DNA from: Propionibacteriaceae bacterium
Lineage (GTDB): Bacteria; Actinomycetota; Actinomycetes; Propionibacteriales; Propionibacteriaceae
Assembly (NCBI GenBank): GCA_030532575.1
Contig: JAUNKV010000004.1
Coordinates: forward strand, 1 to 53,242
Direction of reading: 5' to 3'
DNA: 53,242 nt
In this document: one piece after another, positions 1-8,752 of the stretch
How the letters are laid out: each line of letters begins with the position of its first letter
Position numbering within the stretch: position 1 is the first letter of the stretch
The notes under the pieces: model-generated
The model's database searches: none
What the model was told of the DNA's origin: nothing
The model's input: only the letters and a program-made list of their open reading frames with translations
Translations under genes and position numbers: made by a program

Positions 1-1273
1 GTTTCTTCAGGTGCACCGCACGGTTGTCGTAGACCCAGTCGTAGATGATCGACTGCCCTTCGGCCATCGCGCAGATGAGGGTGAAGAAGGGCAGGTTGTC
101 GATGTTGAGCCCGGGGAAGGGCATCGGGTGGATCTTGTCGAGGGGGGCCACCAGCTTCGAGGGTTTGACCGTGACGTCGATGAGCCGGGTCATCCCGTTG
201 CGGCTGGTGTACTCCTCGCTCAGCTCGAAGCGCTGTCCCATCTCCTCGAGCACGGCCATCTCGACCTCGAGGAACTCGATGGGGCAGCGTCGCACTGTGA
301 TCTCGGACTGGGTGACGATGCCTGCGGTGAGCAGGCTCATTGCCTCGATGGGATCCTCAGAGATGAAGTACTCGACGTCCGAGTCGATGTGAGCCAGCCC
401 CTTGATCCTCAGCGTCGTGGTACCGATGCCCTCGATCTCGACCCCCAGCTTGCGCAGGAAGAAGCAGAGGTCCTGGACCATGTAGTTGCCCGAGGCGTTG
501 CGGATGACGGTGAGACCGGGGGTGCGGGCGGCAGCCATGATGGCGTTCTCGGTGACGGTGTCGCCGCGCTCCACCAGGGTGATGTGGTGTTCCAGGGCGC
601 CGTCACGCGACACCGTCGCCCGGTACCGGTTGTCGTGGGCGTCAACGGCCAGTCCAAGCCGTCCCAGGGCCGACATGTGGGGGTGAACGGTGCGCGCACC
701 CAGATCGCAGCCGCCCGCGTAGGGCAGCTCAAAGGTGTCGAACTCGTGCATCAGGGGGCCGAGGAACATCAGGATGGAGCGGGTGCGCCGCGCGGCCTTC
801 TGGTCGATGGTCTCGGGGGTCAGCCGCTCGGGTCGCACCAGTTCGAGGTCATCACCCCCACCGATCCAGTTCACCTTGACCCCGATGGAGATCAGGACAT
901 CGCAGATCCGGTCCACCTCCTCGATCCGGGCGATGCCCCGCAGCACGGTCCGCCCGTGGTTGAGCAGGGAGGCACACAGCAGGGCCACCGCGGCGTTCTT
1001 CGAGGTACGCACCTCGATCTCACCGCTCAGGGTGGTGGGGCCTGTGATCTCGAAGTTGACCGTTCCCTTGGTGGCGGCCTGGATCAGCGGCATGTCGAGG
1101 GCCAGTGCCAACCGATCGATCATGTTCAGCGAGAGATTCTGCTGGCCGTTCTCGATGCGGTGCACGGCCGACTGGGCGGTACCGAGCTCGTCGGCGAGAC
1201 GCTGCTGCGACCACCCACGCTTGACGCGGGCCTCACGGATCATGATTCCAAGGGATTGGCTGGTAGCTGTCAT
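1..1273 (-). CDS. HTH-MurA fusion: UDP-N-acetylglucosamine 1-carboxyvinyltransferase with N-terminal XRE helix-turn-helix (3' end cut by window)
   Basis: The visible 424 residues start at ATG 1273 and run off the left edge. Residues about 5-60 form an XRE-type HTH ([20 protein letters not shown]). From about residue 72 the chain is an EPSP-synthase/MurA fold. Visible MurA residues are the SKN lysine (Lys92), the active-site cysteine in GGCDLGAR (Cys189) and the Asp of the loop [10 protein letters not shown] (Asp392). MurA transfers enolpyruvate from PEP to UDP-GlcNAc, the first committed step of peptidoglycan synthesis. The usual PVD-H after the Cys loop reads TVHPH, so this is a divergent MurA. 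I recall HTH-MurA proteins annotated in Actinobacteria but know of no functional study. No Shine-Dalgarno precedes the ATG. A palindrome and a candidate leaderless promoter lie directly upstream, so self-regulation is inferred. Whether a canonical MurA exists elsewhere cannot be seen. Confidence 0.88.
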   Translation of the reverse strand, partial: MTATSQSLGIMIREARVKRGWSQQRLADELGTAQSAVHRIENGQQNLSLNMIDRLALALDMPLIQAATKGTVNFEITGPTTLSGEIEVRTSKNAAVALLCASLLNHGRTVLRGIARIEEVDRICDVLISIGVKVNWIGGGDDLELVRPERLTPETIDQKAARRTRSILMFLGPLMHEFDTFELPYAGGCDLGARTVHPHMSALGRLGLAVDAHDNRYRATVSRDGALEHHITLVERGDTVTENAIMAAARTPGLTVIRNASGNYMVQDLCFFLRKLGVEIEGIGTTTLRIKGLAHIDSDVEYFISEDPIEAMSLLTAGIVTQSEITVRRCPIEFLEVEMAVLEEMGQRFELSEEYTSRNGMTRLIDVTVKPSKLVAPLDKIHPMPFPGLNIDNLPFFTLICAMAEGQSIIYDWVYDNRAVHLKK

Positions 1274-1279
1274 GGAAGA

Positions 1280-1299
1280 AGTATCTCATATTTGAGATA
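1280..1299 (-). promoter_or_regulatory. Candidate autoregulatory operator with embedded leaderless -10
   Basis: An inverted repeat TATCTCA-TATT-TGAGATA (7-bp arms) occupies 1282-1299, 9 bp upstream of the HTH-murA start. On the minus strand GATACT (1285-1280) lies exactly 6 nt before the ATG, as expected for a leaderless promoter. A protein bound here would occlude RNA polymerase. Binding by the HTH domain of the adjacent protein is inference. The site also lies about 40 bp upstream of the lpd promoter. Confidence 0.6.
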
Positions 1300-1334
1300 G
1301 TGCGCGGGAAGCGTGTTGCCACGTCGTGGAGCAC

Positions 1335-1340
1335 TAGAGT
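1335..1340 (+). promoter_or_regulatory. Leaderless -10 element of lpd
   Basis: TAGAGT lies 7 nt before the ATG at 1348, so transcription would start at or next to the A of the start codon. No Shine-Dalgarno is present. Confidence 0.55.
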
Positions 1341-1347
1341 GGGGACC

Positions 1348-2853
<1,506 letters not shown>

Positions 2854-2887
2854 GTTGAGGGTAGTCGTCCACGGATTGGAGAACCCC

Positions 2888-3055
2888 ATGTGCCGCAAGG
2901 TCACCTGCAAGGAATGCCACAAGCCCACCTGGGCGGGCTGCGGTCAGCACGTCGAGGAGGCACTCGCCGGAGTACCCGAGGCCGAGCGCTGCGCCTGCGA
3001 CCAGAAGGCCAAGCCTTCCGGCGGCTTCGTCGCGAAGCTGCTGGGCAAGCGCTGA
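2888..3055 (+). CDS. Small Cys-rich protein encoded with a CstR-like regulator
   Basis: A 55-aa protein starting MCRKVTCKECHKPTWAGCGQ, with six cysteines (C2, C7, C10, C18 and a later CAC pair) and a basic C-terminus (KLLGKR). The CxxC knuckle and flanking Cys suggest metal or persulfide binding, but no function is established from sequence. I recall similar short proteins beside DUF156 regulators in Actinobacteria. Its stop overlaps the regulator start (TGATG at 3053-3057), so the two are translationally coupled. The upstream palindrome at 2837 probably controls both. Confidence 0.75.
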   Translation: MCRKVTCKECHKPTWAGCGQHVEEALAGVPEAERCACDQKAKPSGGFVAKLLGKR

Positions 3056-3318
3056 TGCGCCTTGACCCCAAGGAGGTCTCCTCAGCCCTGTTGCGCCTGA
3101 AGCGTGCGAACGGCCAACTGGGGGCCGTGGTTCGTATGATCGAGGAGGGCCGCGAGTGCGACGAGGTGGTGACCCAGCTCGCCGCCGTCACCAAGGCCAT
3201 TGACCGGGCCGGGTACGCGATCATCGTCCAGGGCATGAGGGACTGTCTGGCGAACGACCCGAGCGGGGAGAGCCTCGATGTGCGTAAGCTCGAAAAACTC
3301 TTCCTGTCGTTGTCCTGA
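3055..3318 (+). CDS. Metal/persulfide-sensing transcriptional repressor, CsoR/CstR (DUF156) family
   Basis: An 87-aa all-helical DUF156 repressor. The family binds DNA as a tetramer and is released by Cu(I), Ni or persulfides. Cys35 (EEGREC) and Cys64 (MRDC) are spaced 29 residues, as in CsoR and CstR. The position of the Cu(I)-ligand His of CsoR (25 residues after the first Cys) is Gly60. Two Cys without the His is the pattern of the persulfide sensor CstR, so sensing of reactive sulfur is favoured over copper. No rhodanese or sulfide:quinone reductase is adjacent, so the target set is unclear beyond its own operon. It converges with the Eis-like gene, the two stops abutting as TGATCA. Confidence 0.88.
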   Translation: MRLDPKEVSSALLRLKRANGQLGAVVRMIEEGRECDEVVTQLAAVTKAIDRAGYAIIVQGMRDCLANDPSGESLDVRKLEKLFLSLS

Positions 3319-4584
3319 TCAGAAGTAGACGTGGTTGACCGGGGGATCGAGGGTGGCGAAGAGGTCACTCAGCGCCGCCACTCCATCACCCCGGATGATC
3401 CCGGCGCGGGCCAGTTCCCTCGCGGTGACGTCGCCGTGCCAGAGCCTGGCCAGGGTGTCCACCCCCAGCTCGACGGCAGGGGAGTCAGCACTGAGGGTCG
3501 CCGTGGCCACATCCCCCTCGGCCCGAATCCGCCAGGTGCCGTCGCACAATCCCATCGGATCGACGACCCTGACCACCACCTCGCCGTCGGCATCGAAGCC
3601 CCGTTGGGCGACCGCCGAGGGAAGGTCGAGGATGCGCAGCCAGACCCCATCGTGGGTGGACCTGCGGTTCACCGCCCAGCTGTCCACCAGGGAGTACGGC
3701 AGGGAGTCGCCCCGGGGCACGGAGTCGTAGCGCACCTTCGCCACCAGGTCGATCTCGACCAGCCCGCGCCACAGGGCACGGGAGATGGCGGGGCTGGGCG
3801 CCCAGATCGCGCTGACCTTCATGGGACAGGGGCCGTCGCTGAAATCATCGGCCCAGCCGCCGTGGCGGAAGCTCACGAAGCCGTCAGGGACACCCTCCGG
3901 GGTGTAGTGCACCAGATGGCGCAGCGTGCGATCCTCACCCTCCTCGGTGCGTCCCGCCGCCCGCACTCGATGGACGTTGAGGGGGGAGTGGGCGCCGCGA
4001 TGGGCCTCGAAGCAGCGGGCCGAAACCTGTTCGAACACTTCCGCGATCCGGTCGGGGGAGAGCAGCTCGCAGCTGCCGGGGGCGACGTCCACATCCGGAC
4101 GCAGGGCGAACCGACGAGCATCGACCTCCCAGCTCTCGTAGCGGCTGGCGATACCGAAACCGAAGCGCCCGTAGATGGTGGCCTCGCTGACGGTCAGCAC
4201 TGCCAGCGCATGACCCCTGTCCCGCCCGAGCATCAAGTTGTGCTTCATCATCGCCCGGGCCAGCCCCTTGCGACGATGCGTGGAGCGCACGGCCACCGTC
4301 TTGATCACCATCGCCGAGACCGGGCCGCGGCCACAGTTGACGAGGATGTCGTTCCAGGCGAAGCCCGCCACCCCTTGACGTCCGTCAAGCCCGGGGCCTT
4401 CAGCGGTGACCATGCAGAGTGTGGCCTGGTCAGCCCGCTGGTTCTCGCGGTAGAGCTTCAGCGCCTCCTCGTTGGGCCGCGACTCCAGGAAGGCGTTGGC
4501 GAACAGGTCGAGATAGGCCGCCCAGCGCGGATCGTCGTCAGCGGCATCCAGGGGCAGGGTCTCCATGCGATACGGTTCGAGCAC
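3319..4584 (-). CDS. Eis-like GNAT N-acetyltransferase
   Basis: A 421-aa protein with the Eis architecture: an N-terminal GNAT domain, a second GNAT-like domain and a C-terminal sterol-carrier-like domain. The acetyl-CoA loop VRSTHRRKGLARAMM is at about 99-113. SEATIYGRFGFG carries Tyr138, equivalent to the Eis general acid. The chain ends in Phe, whose carboxylate acts as the base in mycobacterial Eis. Family members acetylate aminoglycosides and other amines; the physiological substrate here is unknown. GTG 4584 is preferred because TAGGGT lies 6 nt upstream (leaderless pattern). An ATG at 4566 is the alternative. Confidence 0.85.
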   Translation of the reverse strand: MLEPYRMETLPLDAADDDPRWAAYLDLFANAFLESRPNEEALKLYRENQRADQATLCMVTAEGPGLDGRQGVAGFAWNDILVNCGRGPVSAMVIKTVAVRSTHRRKGLARAMMKHNLMLGRDRGHALAVLTVSEATIYGRFGFGIASRYESWEVDARRFALRPDVDVAPGSCELLSPDRIAEVFEQVSARCFEAHRGAHSPLNVHRVRAAGRTEEGEDRTLRHLVHYTPEGVPDGFVSFRHGGWADDFSDGPCPMKVSAIWAPSPAISRALWRGLVEIDLVAKVRYDSVPRGDSLPYSLVDSWAVNRRSTHDGVWLRILDLPSAVAQRGFDADGEVVVRVVDPMGLCDGTWRIRAEGDVATATLSADSPAVELGVDTLARLWHGDVTARELARAGIIRGDGVAALSDLFATLDPPVNHVYF

Positions 4585-4590
4585 GGACCA

Positions 4591-4596
4591 ACCCTA
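4591..4596 (-). promoter_or_regulatory. Leaderless -10 of the Eis-like gene
   Basis: TAGGGT on the minus strand ends 6 nt before the GTG at 4584, which supports that start. Confidence 0.5.
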
Positions 4597-4628
4597 TCCC
4601 GCCCATTGCCACCCCCCAGGAATGTCCG

Positions 4629-4642
4629 ATAATGGATATTAT
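4629..4642 (+). promoter_or_regulatory. AT-rich promoter with inverted repeat upstream of a hypothetical gene
   Basis: ATAAT-GGAT-ATTAT (5-bp arms) stands in an AT-rich island unusual for this window. TATTAT (4637-4642) is a good -10, placing the start near 4649, about 30 nt before the GTG at 4679. A metal-regulator-type operator is possible but not assignable. Confidence 0.45.
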
Positions 4643-4678
4643 GTCATTTTTTGGGGTTGGGCCCGAGAGGAGCCCTTC

Positions 4679-5086
4679 GTGGACAAGCTCGTCGTCCTCC
4701 CCGACCAGCCGGTGCTCCACATCGGCGACCGTCTCACCCTGGACTTCCGCGATGCGGATCACCTGCGCTCAGCCCTGGCCGGGCCACTGTTCGTCACCAG
4801 CAGGGACACCTGCCGCCATGTCGCTGGCCTGGATTTCCTCGGGCTGCCGTGCCACTTGTCCCTCAACGCAGCCTCGGTGTTCGTGTCCTTCGACGACTAC
4901 GCCAACCCCGACAGCGTGATGAGCCTGCCCCAGGTGAAGCGTTTCATCAAGCGCCACCCGGAGCTGCCTCACACCGTGCATGGCCTCGCCCAGGTGGATT
5001 TCAGTTGCCCCGAGGGGTCATGGCGCAAGCTGTCGTTCTCCCACGACAAGAAGAACGACCACACCAGCTTCAGGGCTCAGTTCTGA
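4679..5086 (+). CDS. Hypothetical protein
   Basis: A 135-aa soluble protein with no signal peptide or membrane segment. I do not recognise the family. The frame stays open further upstream, with an ATG at 4622, but GAGAGGAG six nt before GTG 4679 is the only convincing ribosome-binding site. The -10 at 4637-4642 also falls inside the longer version. The sequence begins with a short beta-rich part (LVVLPDQPVLHIGDRLTLDF), then a Cys pair region and a basic tail. It overlaps the end of yggS tail-to-tail by 10 bp. Confidence 0.6.
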   Translation: MDKLVVLPDQPVLHIGDRLTLDFRDADHLRSALAGPLFVTSRDTCRHVAGLDFLGLPCHLSLNAASVFVSFDDYANPDSVMSLPQVKRFIKRHPELPHTVHGLAQVDFSCPEGSWRKLSFSHDKKNDHTSFRAQF

Positions 5087-5802
5087 GCTGTGCTTCCCGG
5101 CCAGTACTGGTTGGGGTCCAGCCGGTTGCCGAAGATCGCCTGGCCCACGCGCACGCAGGTGGCCCCGTGCTCAATGGCCAGCTCGAAATCTCCTGACATG
5201 CCCATCGACAGCTCCGGCCACGGCTCCCCCGTCGCCTGCTGCAACTCACGCTGCACCTGCACCATGCAGCGAAAACACGCTGCGATGCGCTCCTGGTCAT
5301 CGGTGAACAGGGCCAGGGTCATCAGCCCGCGGACCTCCAGCGCGTCGAAGGCTCTCAGCTGTCGGGCAAAGGTCACCACCTCGCCCGGCTCCACCCCGAA
5401 CTTCTGCTCCTCCCCTGAGCTGTTGACCTGGATCAGCACCTCGAGACGGCGCCCCTCCTGCTGGAGCCTGCGGTCCAGCTCGTGGGCCACCCGCAGCGAA
5501 TCCAGGGCCTGGAACTCGGAGGCGAACCGCGCCACGTACTTGGCCTTGTTGGTCTGCAGATGCCCGATCACCGCCCACTCGATGTCACTGTCAGCCAGGC
5601 TCTGCCACTTGTCCAGGGCCTCCTGGACCTTGTTCTCCCCGAACCGCCGGTAACCCGCACAGTGTGCTACCAGCACTGCCTCGGGCGGCTTGGTCTTGGA
5701 CACCGGCAACAGCCTGACCCCACCTGGGTCGCGGCCCACCCGGTGGGCGGCTGAGGCGATGCGCTCCTCGATGGCACGCAGGTTGGCAACGATCTCGTTC
5801 AC
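5077..5802 (-). CDS. YggS/PLPBP-family pyridoxal phosphate homeostasis protein
   Basis: A 241-aa PLP-binding TIM-barrel of the YggS/PROSC family, which carries PLP and maintains vitamin B6 homeostasis without known catalysis. Lys36 in PVSKTKPPE is the Schiff-base lysine. FGENKVQE, the HLQTNK loop and the C-terminal SMGMSGDFELAIEHGAT phosphate-binding region are all present. In many Actinobacteria this gene lies in the ftsZ-sepF cluster; here it is isolated, divergent from an amidohydrolase. GTG 5802 is supported by TAGACT 7 nt upstream. Confidence 0.93.
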   Translation of the reverse strand: MNEIVANLRAIEERIASAAHRVGRDPGGVRLLPVSKTKPPEAVLVAHCAGYRRFGENKVQEALDKWQSLADSDIEWAVIGHLQTNKAKYVARFASEFQALDSLRVAHELDRRLQQEGRRLEVLIQVNSSGEEQKFGVEPGEVVTFARQLRAFDALEVRGLMTLALFTDDQERIAACFRCMVQVQRELQQATGEPWPELSMGMSGDFELAIEHGATCVRVGQAIFGNRLDPNQYWPGSTAQN

Positions 5803-5809
5803 GACCCCA

Positions 5810-5819
5810 AGTCTAGAAT
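5810..5819. promoter_or_regulatory. Overlapping divergent leaderless promoters (yggS / amidohydrolase)
   Basis: Only 23 bp separate the two GTG starts. Plus strand: TAGAAT (5814-5819), 6 nt before GTG 5826. Minus strand: TAGACT (5815-5810), 7 nt before GTG 5802. The two hexamers overlap through the symmetric core TCTAGA (5812-5817), so polymerase can probably load in only one direction at a time. Confidence 0.65.
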
Positions 5820-5825
5820 TCGCGC

Positions 5826-7211
5826 GTGGAATCCTGTCGCATCACCCGAACCCGCCCCGTCACCGGATCGTGGCACGGTGTGCTGGTCGATGTCACGGTC
5901 ACGGATGGGACCATCGCCGCCCTCTCCCCCAGCGCGGGCCAGGCCGACGGCGATCTCGACGCCGACGGGGCCGAGCTGTGGCCCGGTCTGTGGGACCACC
6001 ACGTCCACTTCTCCACCCACGCCCTGATCAACCAGGCCCTTCCCCTCTCCCCCGACGCCACCTTGCCCGAGGTCCTGGCAGACGTTCGCCACGCCCTCGG
6101 CCACGACACCGACAGCCTCATCGGTTTCGGATTCCGCTCAGCCACCTGGCCTGCCCCACCTGCGGCCAGCGACCTCGACGCCGTGACGACGATCCCGGTG
6201 GCGCTGATGTCGCGTGACCTGCACAGCCTGTGGTGCAACACCTCAGGGCTGGAGCTGGCCGGTCAGCCGCAGCACCCCACCGGCTTCCTCGTCGAGGACG
6301 AGGCCTTCGCCGCCATCGGTCACATCATGGCCACCCGCCCCGATCTCGTGGATCAGGCCGTCCGGCACGCCGAGCAGCAGGCGGCCAGGCAGGGAGTCGT
6401 CGGCATCATCGACATGGAGATGGACTGGGCCCTCGACGCCTGGCGGCGACGGTCCGCCCAGCGCACCCTCGATCTGCGCATCGAGGCCGCCACCTATCCC
6501 GAACGGCTCGACGACCTGCTGGCCCTCGGGCTCCGCCACGGCCACGAGATCGCGCCAGGGGTGCGGATCGGCCCGCTGAAGATCATCGCGGACGGAGCCA
6601 TGGGCAGCCGCACCGCCCACTGCACCGATCCCTACCCAACTGCGTTGCCGGGGCTACCGCACGGACGTGCGAACCTTGAGCCCGACCAGCTGCGCGATCT
6701 GCTGTCCCGAGCACATGGGGCCGGGCTGCACGCCGCCGTCCACGCCATCGGGGATGCCGCCTGCAGCCAGGTGCTGGACGCCTTCGCAGCCACCGGTTGC
6801 CACGGCAGCGTGGAACACGCCCAGTGCGTGCTGCCTGATGACCTGCCCCGCTTCGCCGACCTGGGGATCAGTGCGAGCATCCAGCCACAGCACCAGCTCG
6901 ACGATGCCGAGGTCGTCGAGCAGATCTGGCCGACCGCCACCTCCCGGGCCTACCCGATGCTCGACCTGCTGCGCTCCGGAGCGGTGCTGCAGCTGGGCTC
7001 GGATGCGCCCGTGGCCCCGCTGGACCCGTGGCGCACCCTCGAGGCCGCCTGCCGACTCCCCTACCGGGCGGACCAGGCCCTCCCCCTCGAGGCCGCGATA
7101 CGCGCCTCGTCGCGGACCACGCTCGAGATCGGGCAGCCCGCCGATCTGGTGATCGCAGCTGGGCCGGGCGAGGTGATGTCGACGCTGCTGGCCGGGCGCC
7201 TCACCCACTGA
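5826..7211 (+). CDS. Amidohydrolase family protein (YtcJ/amidohydrolase-3 like)
   Basis: A 461-aa metal-dependent hydrolase. HxH of the first beta strand is at DHHVH (His59, His61). PLKIIADGAMGSRTA carries the metal-bridging region, HAIGDAA a further His ligand, and LGSDAPV the catalytic Asp. A short N-terminal beta-sandwich part (about 1-55) and a C-terminal strand set complete the urease-like fold. The YtcJ group hydrolyses amide or carbamate bonds; the substrate is not predictable. The GTG start has a leaderless -10. It is about 70 residues shorter than typical YtcJ proteins (530-550 aa), with reduced insert regions. Confidence 0.85.
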   Translation: MESCRITRTRPVTGSWHGVLVDVTVTDGTIAALSPSAGQADGDLDADGAELWPGLWDHHVHFSTHALINQALPLSPDATLPEVLADVRHALGHDTDSLIGFGFRSATWPAPPAASDLDAVTTIPVALMSRDLHSLWCNTSGLELAGQPQHPTGFLVEDEAFAAIGHIMATRPDLVDQAVRHAEQQAARQGVVGIIDMEMDWALDAWRRRSAQRTLDLRIEAATYPERLDDLLALGLRHGHEIAPGVRIGPLKIIADGAMGSRTAHCTDPYPTALPGLPHGRANLEPDQLRDLLSRAHGAGLHAAVHAIGDAACSQVLDAFAATGCHGSVEHAQCVLPDDLPRFADLGISASIQPQHQLDDAEVVEQIWPTATSRAYPMLDLLRSGAVLQLGSDAPVAPLDPWRTLEAACRLPYRADQALPLEAAIRASSRTTLEIGQPADLVIAAGPGEVMSTLLAGRLTH

Positions 7212-7324
7212 GCGCTCGGAATGCTGGTCCGACCGTGGGCCGTTCGTGCCCACTGGAGCTGGATGGTCCCGGAACGTCAGGAAAGCGACGGTTCAGGACC
7301 TTCAGGCATGTAATCGACGCTAAC

Positions 7325-7344
7325 CTCTGACATCAGTGTGAGAG
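7325..7344 (+). promoter_or_regulatory. Candidate MerR operator 1 (upstream of merR)
   Basis: CTCTGACA-TCAG-TGTGAGAG is a near-perfect inverted repeat (7 of 8 arm positions) 22 bp before the merR ATG at 7367. It is the reverse-oriented copy of the site at 7746-7765. Here it would repress merR. Confidence 0.55.
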
Positions 7345-7366
7345 TCAAGCCAGAATGGAGCTGAGG

Positions 7367-7732
7367 ATGCGGATCGGTGAACTGTCCAGGCGGTCGGGCG
7401 TGAGCATCCGGTCGCTGCGCTACTACGAAGAACAGCGCCTGCTGCACCCGGCACGGCTGCCCTCCGGCTACCGCGTCTATGAGGAGTCCGACGTGATCCG
7501 GGTGCAGCGGGTTCAGGCGCTCCTGGCGGCGGGGCTGAGCACGCGCAAGATCGAGCACATCCTGCCCTGCCTCGCCCAGCACGACGACGGGATCGCCCTG
7601 TCCTGTGGCGACCTCTACAACGACCTGGTGGCCGAGCGCGATGAGCTCATCGACCGGATCGACATGCTCCGCGCCTCGGTCGATGCCTTGGAGACAGTGA
7701 TCGCGGCGAGCCCGAGGCCCGCTGCCGTGTGA
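7367..7732 (+). CDS. MerR-family transcriptional regulator
   Basis: A 121-aa regulator. A winged HTH occupies residues 1-70 (MRIGELSRRSGVSIRSLRYY, then the wing LPSGYRVYEESDV), followed by a coiled-coil dimerisation helix (about 80-115). Two Cys (LPCLAQHDDG, LSCGDLY) lie in the linker and could bind an effector. Start: ATG 7367 has TGGAG six nt upstream; an in-frame ATG at 7355 lacks one. Paired with the downstream oxidoreductase and flanked by two copies of an operator-like inverted repeat, it most likely activates that gene and represses itself. The inducer is unknown. Confidence 0.88.
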   Translation: MRIGELSRRSGVSIRSLRYYEEQRLLHPARLPSGYRVYEESDVIRVQRVQALLAAGLSTRKIEHILPCLAQHDDGIALSCGDLYNDLVAERDELIDRIDMLRASVDALETVIAASPRPAAV

Positions 7733-7741
7733 CGCCACGGC

Positions 7742-7773
7742 TTGACTCTCACACCAATGTGAGGCTCTAGCGT
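7742..7773 (+). promoter_or_regulatory. MerR-type long-spacer promoter with operator 2
   Basis: TTGACT (7742-7747) and TAGCGT (7768-7773) are separated by 20 bp, longer than the usual 17. The inverted repeat CTCTCACA-CCAA-TGTGAGGC (7746-7765) fills the spacer. This is the layout that MerR proteins activate by DNA distortion. The -10 ends 7 nt before ATG 7781, so the transcript would be leaderless. Confidence 0.65.
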
Positions 7774-7780
7774 CACAGGT

Positions 7781-8683
7781 ATGAGTACGAGAATCGCCTA
7801 TTACGAATACGGCAGCCCCGACGTTCTTCGCTTCGAGAACGAAGACCCTGGAGAGCCCGGCACCGGACAGGTGCGCATCCGACAGGAGATGATCGGAGTG
7901 AACCCGGTCGACTGGAAGATGATCGCTGGCTACTTCCACCACACCGACCGCGCCCTGTTCCCGCACGTGCCCGGCTGGGCCAGCACCGGCATCATCGACG
8001 CCATCGGCCCCGGCGTCACCGGGTTGCGTGTCGGTGATCCAGTGATCGCCGGCGCCCGTGGCGGCGCATACCGGCAACAGCTCATCGTGAATGCTCGCCT
8101 GGTCGTACCGCGCCCGGAAACGATGAGCATCGAGCAAGCCGCCGCGCTGCCGTCGTCCGCAGTCGCGGGCTACTCGATGATCGACAACCTCGGCATCACG
8201 AGCAAGGACACCCTGCTCGTGCACGGGGCGGCCGGGAGCGTCGGAGCAGCGACCGTGCAGGTCGCGATCGATCGGGGGGCGCGTGTCATCGGTACTGCCT
8301 CCGCGCGGAACCACGACTACCTGCGCTCGCTCGGCGCGATCCCCGTCACCTATGGCGACGGTCTCGACGCGGCGCTCAGCGATCTGGGCCCGATCACAGC
8401 GAGTGCGGATGCGGTCGGCGGCCAGGCCTCGGTTGCTGCGACCCGAGTCGTGCTCGCGCCGGGTGGCCGTGCGGTGACGGCGTGGGGCGACGAGCACTCC
8501 CACGCGGCGGGCATCTCGTGGGTACAGCATCCCGACGACGAACTGGAACGAACCGTCGCGCTTGCCGCGCGGGGCGCGCTCACCGTCCGGATCGGCGAGA
8601 CGTTCCCGCTCGCCCAGGCTGCCGATGCGCTACGGCTGAGCCAGAGCGGGCACCCGGCCGGGAAAATCCTCTTGACACCCTAG
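7781..8683 (+). CDS. NADP-dependent quinone-oxidoreductase-like protein (MDR superfamily)
   Basis: A 300-aa zinc-independent medium-chain dehydrogenase/reductase. An N-terminal GroES-like domain contains GVNPVDWKMIAGYF. A Rossmann domain carries VHGAAGSVGAATVQ for NADP(H). The Cys/His zinc ligands of alcohol dehydrogenases are absent. Homologous MerR-controlled enzymes reduce quinones or other electrophiles. Expression is probably controlled by the adjacent MerR protein through the long-spacer promoter at 7742-7773. Substrate unknown. Confidence 0.88.
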   Translation: MSTRIAYYEYGSPDVLRFENEDPGEPGTGQVRIRQEMIGVNPVDWKMIAGYFHHTDRALFPHVPGWASTGIIDAIGPGVTGLRVGDPVIAGARGGAYRQQLIVNARLVVPRPETMSIEQAAALPSSAVAGYSMIDNLGITSKDTLLVHGAAGSVGAATVQVAIDRGARVIGTASARNHDYLRSLGAIPVTYGDGLDAALSDLGPITASADAVGGQASVAATRVVLAPGGRAVTAWGDEHSHAAGISWVQHPDDELERTVALAARGALTVRIGETFPLAQAADALRLSQSGHPAGKILLTP

Positions 8684-8752
8684 ATCGGGAAGTGTCGCCT
8701 GCCCGGGCAAAGTGGTCGCGAAACGTCGCAGCGCCTCCTGGTCGCGCTCCTT

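Noticed and set aside
11-1300. Long plus-strand open frame antisense to HTH-murA
   Set aside because: Shadow of the real minus-strand gene in GC-rich DNA; its His/Gly/Asp/Val-rich composition is typical of antisense frames and no homology is evident.
7235-7253. GTGGGC-7 nt-GCCCAC hairpin after the amidohydrolase as a terminator
   Set aside because: Six-bp stem without a T-tract; too weak to call.
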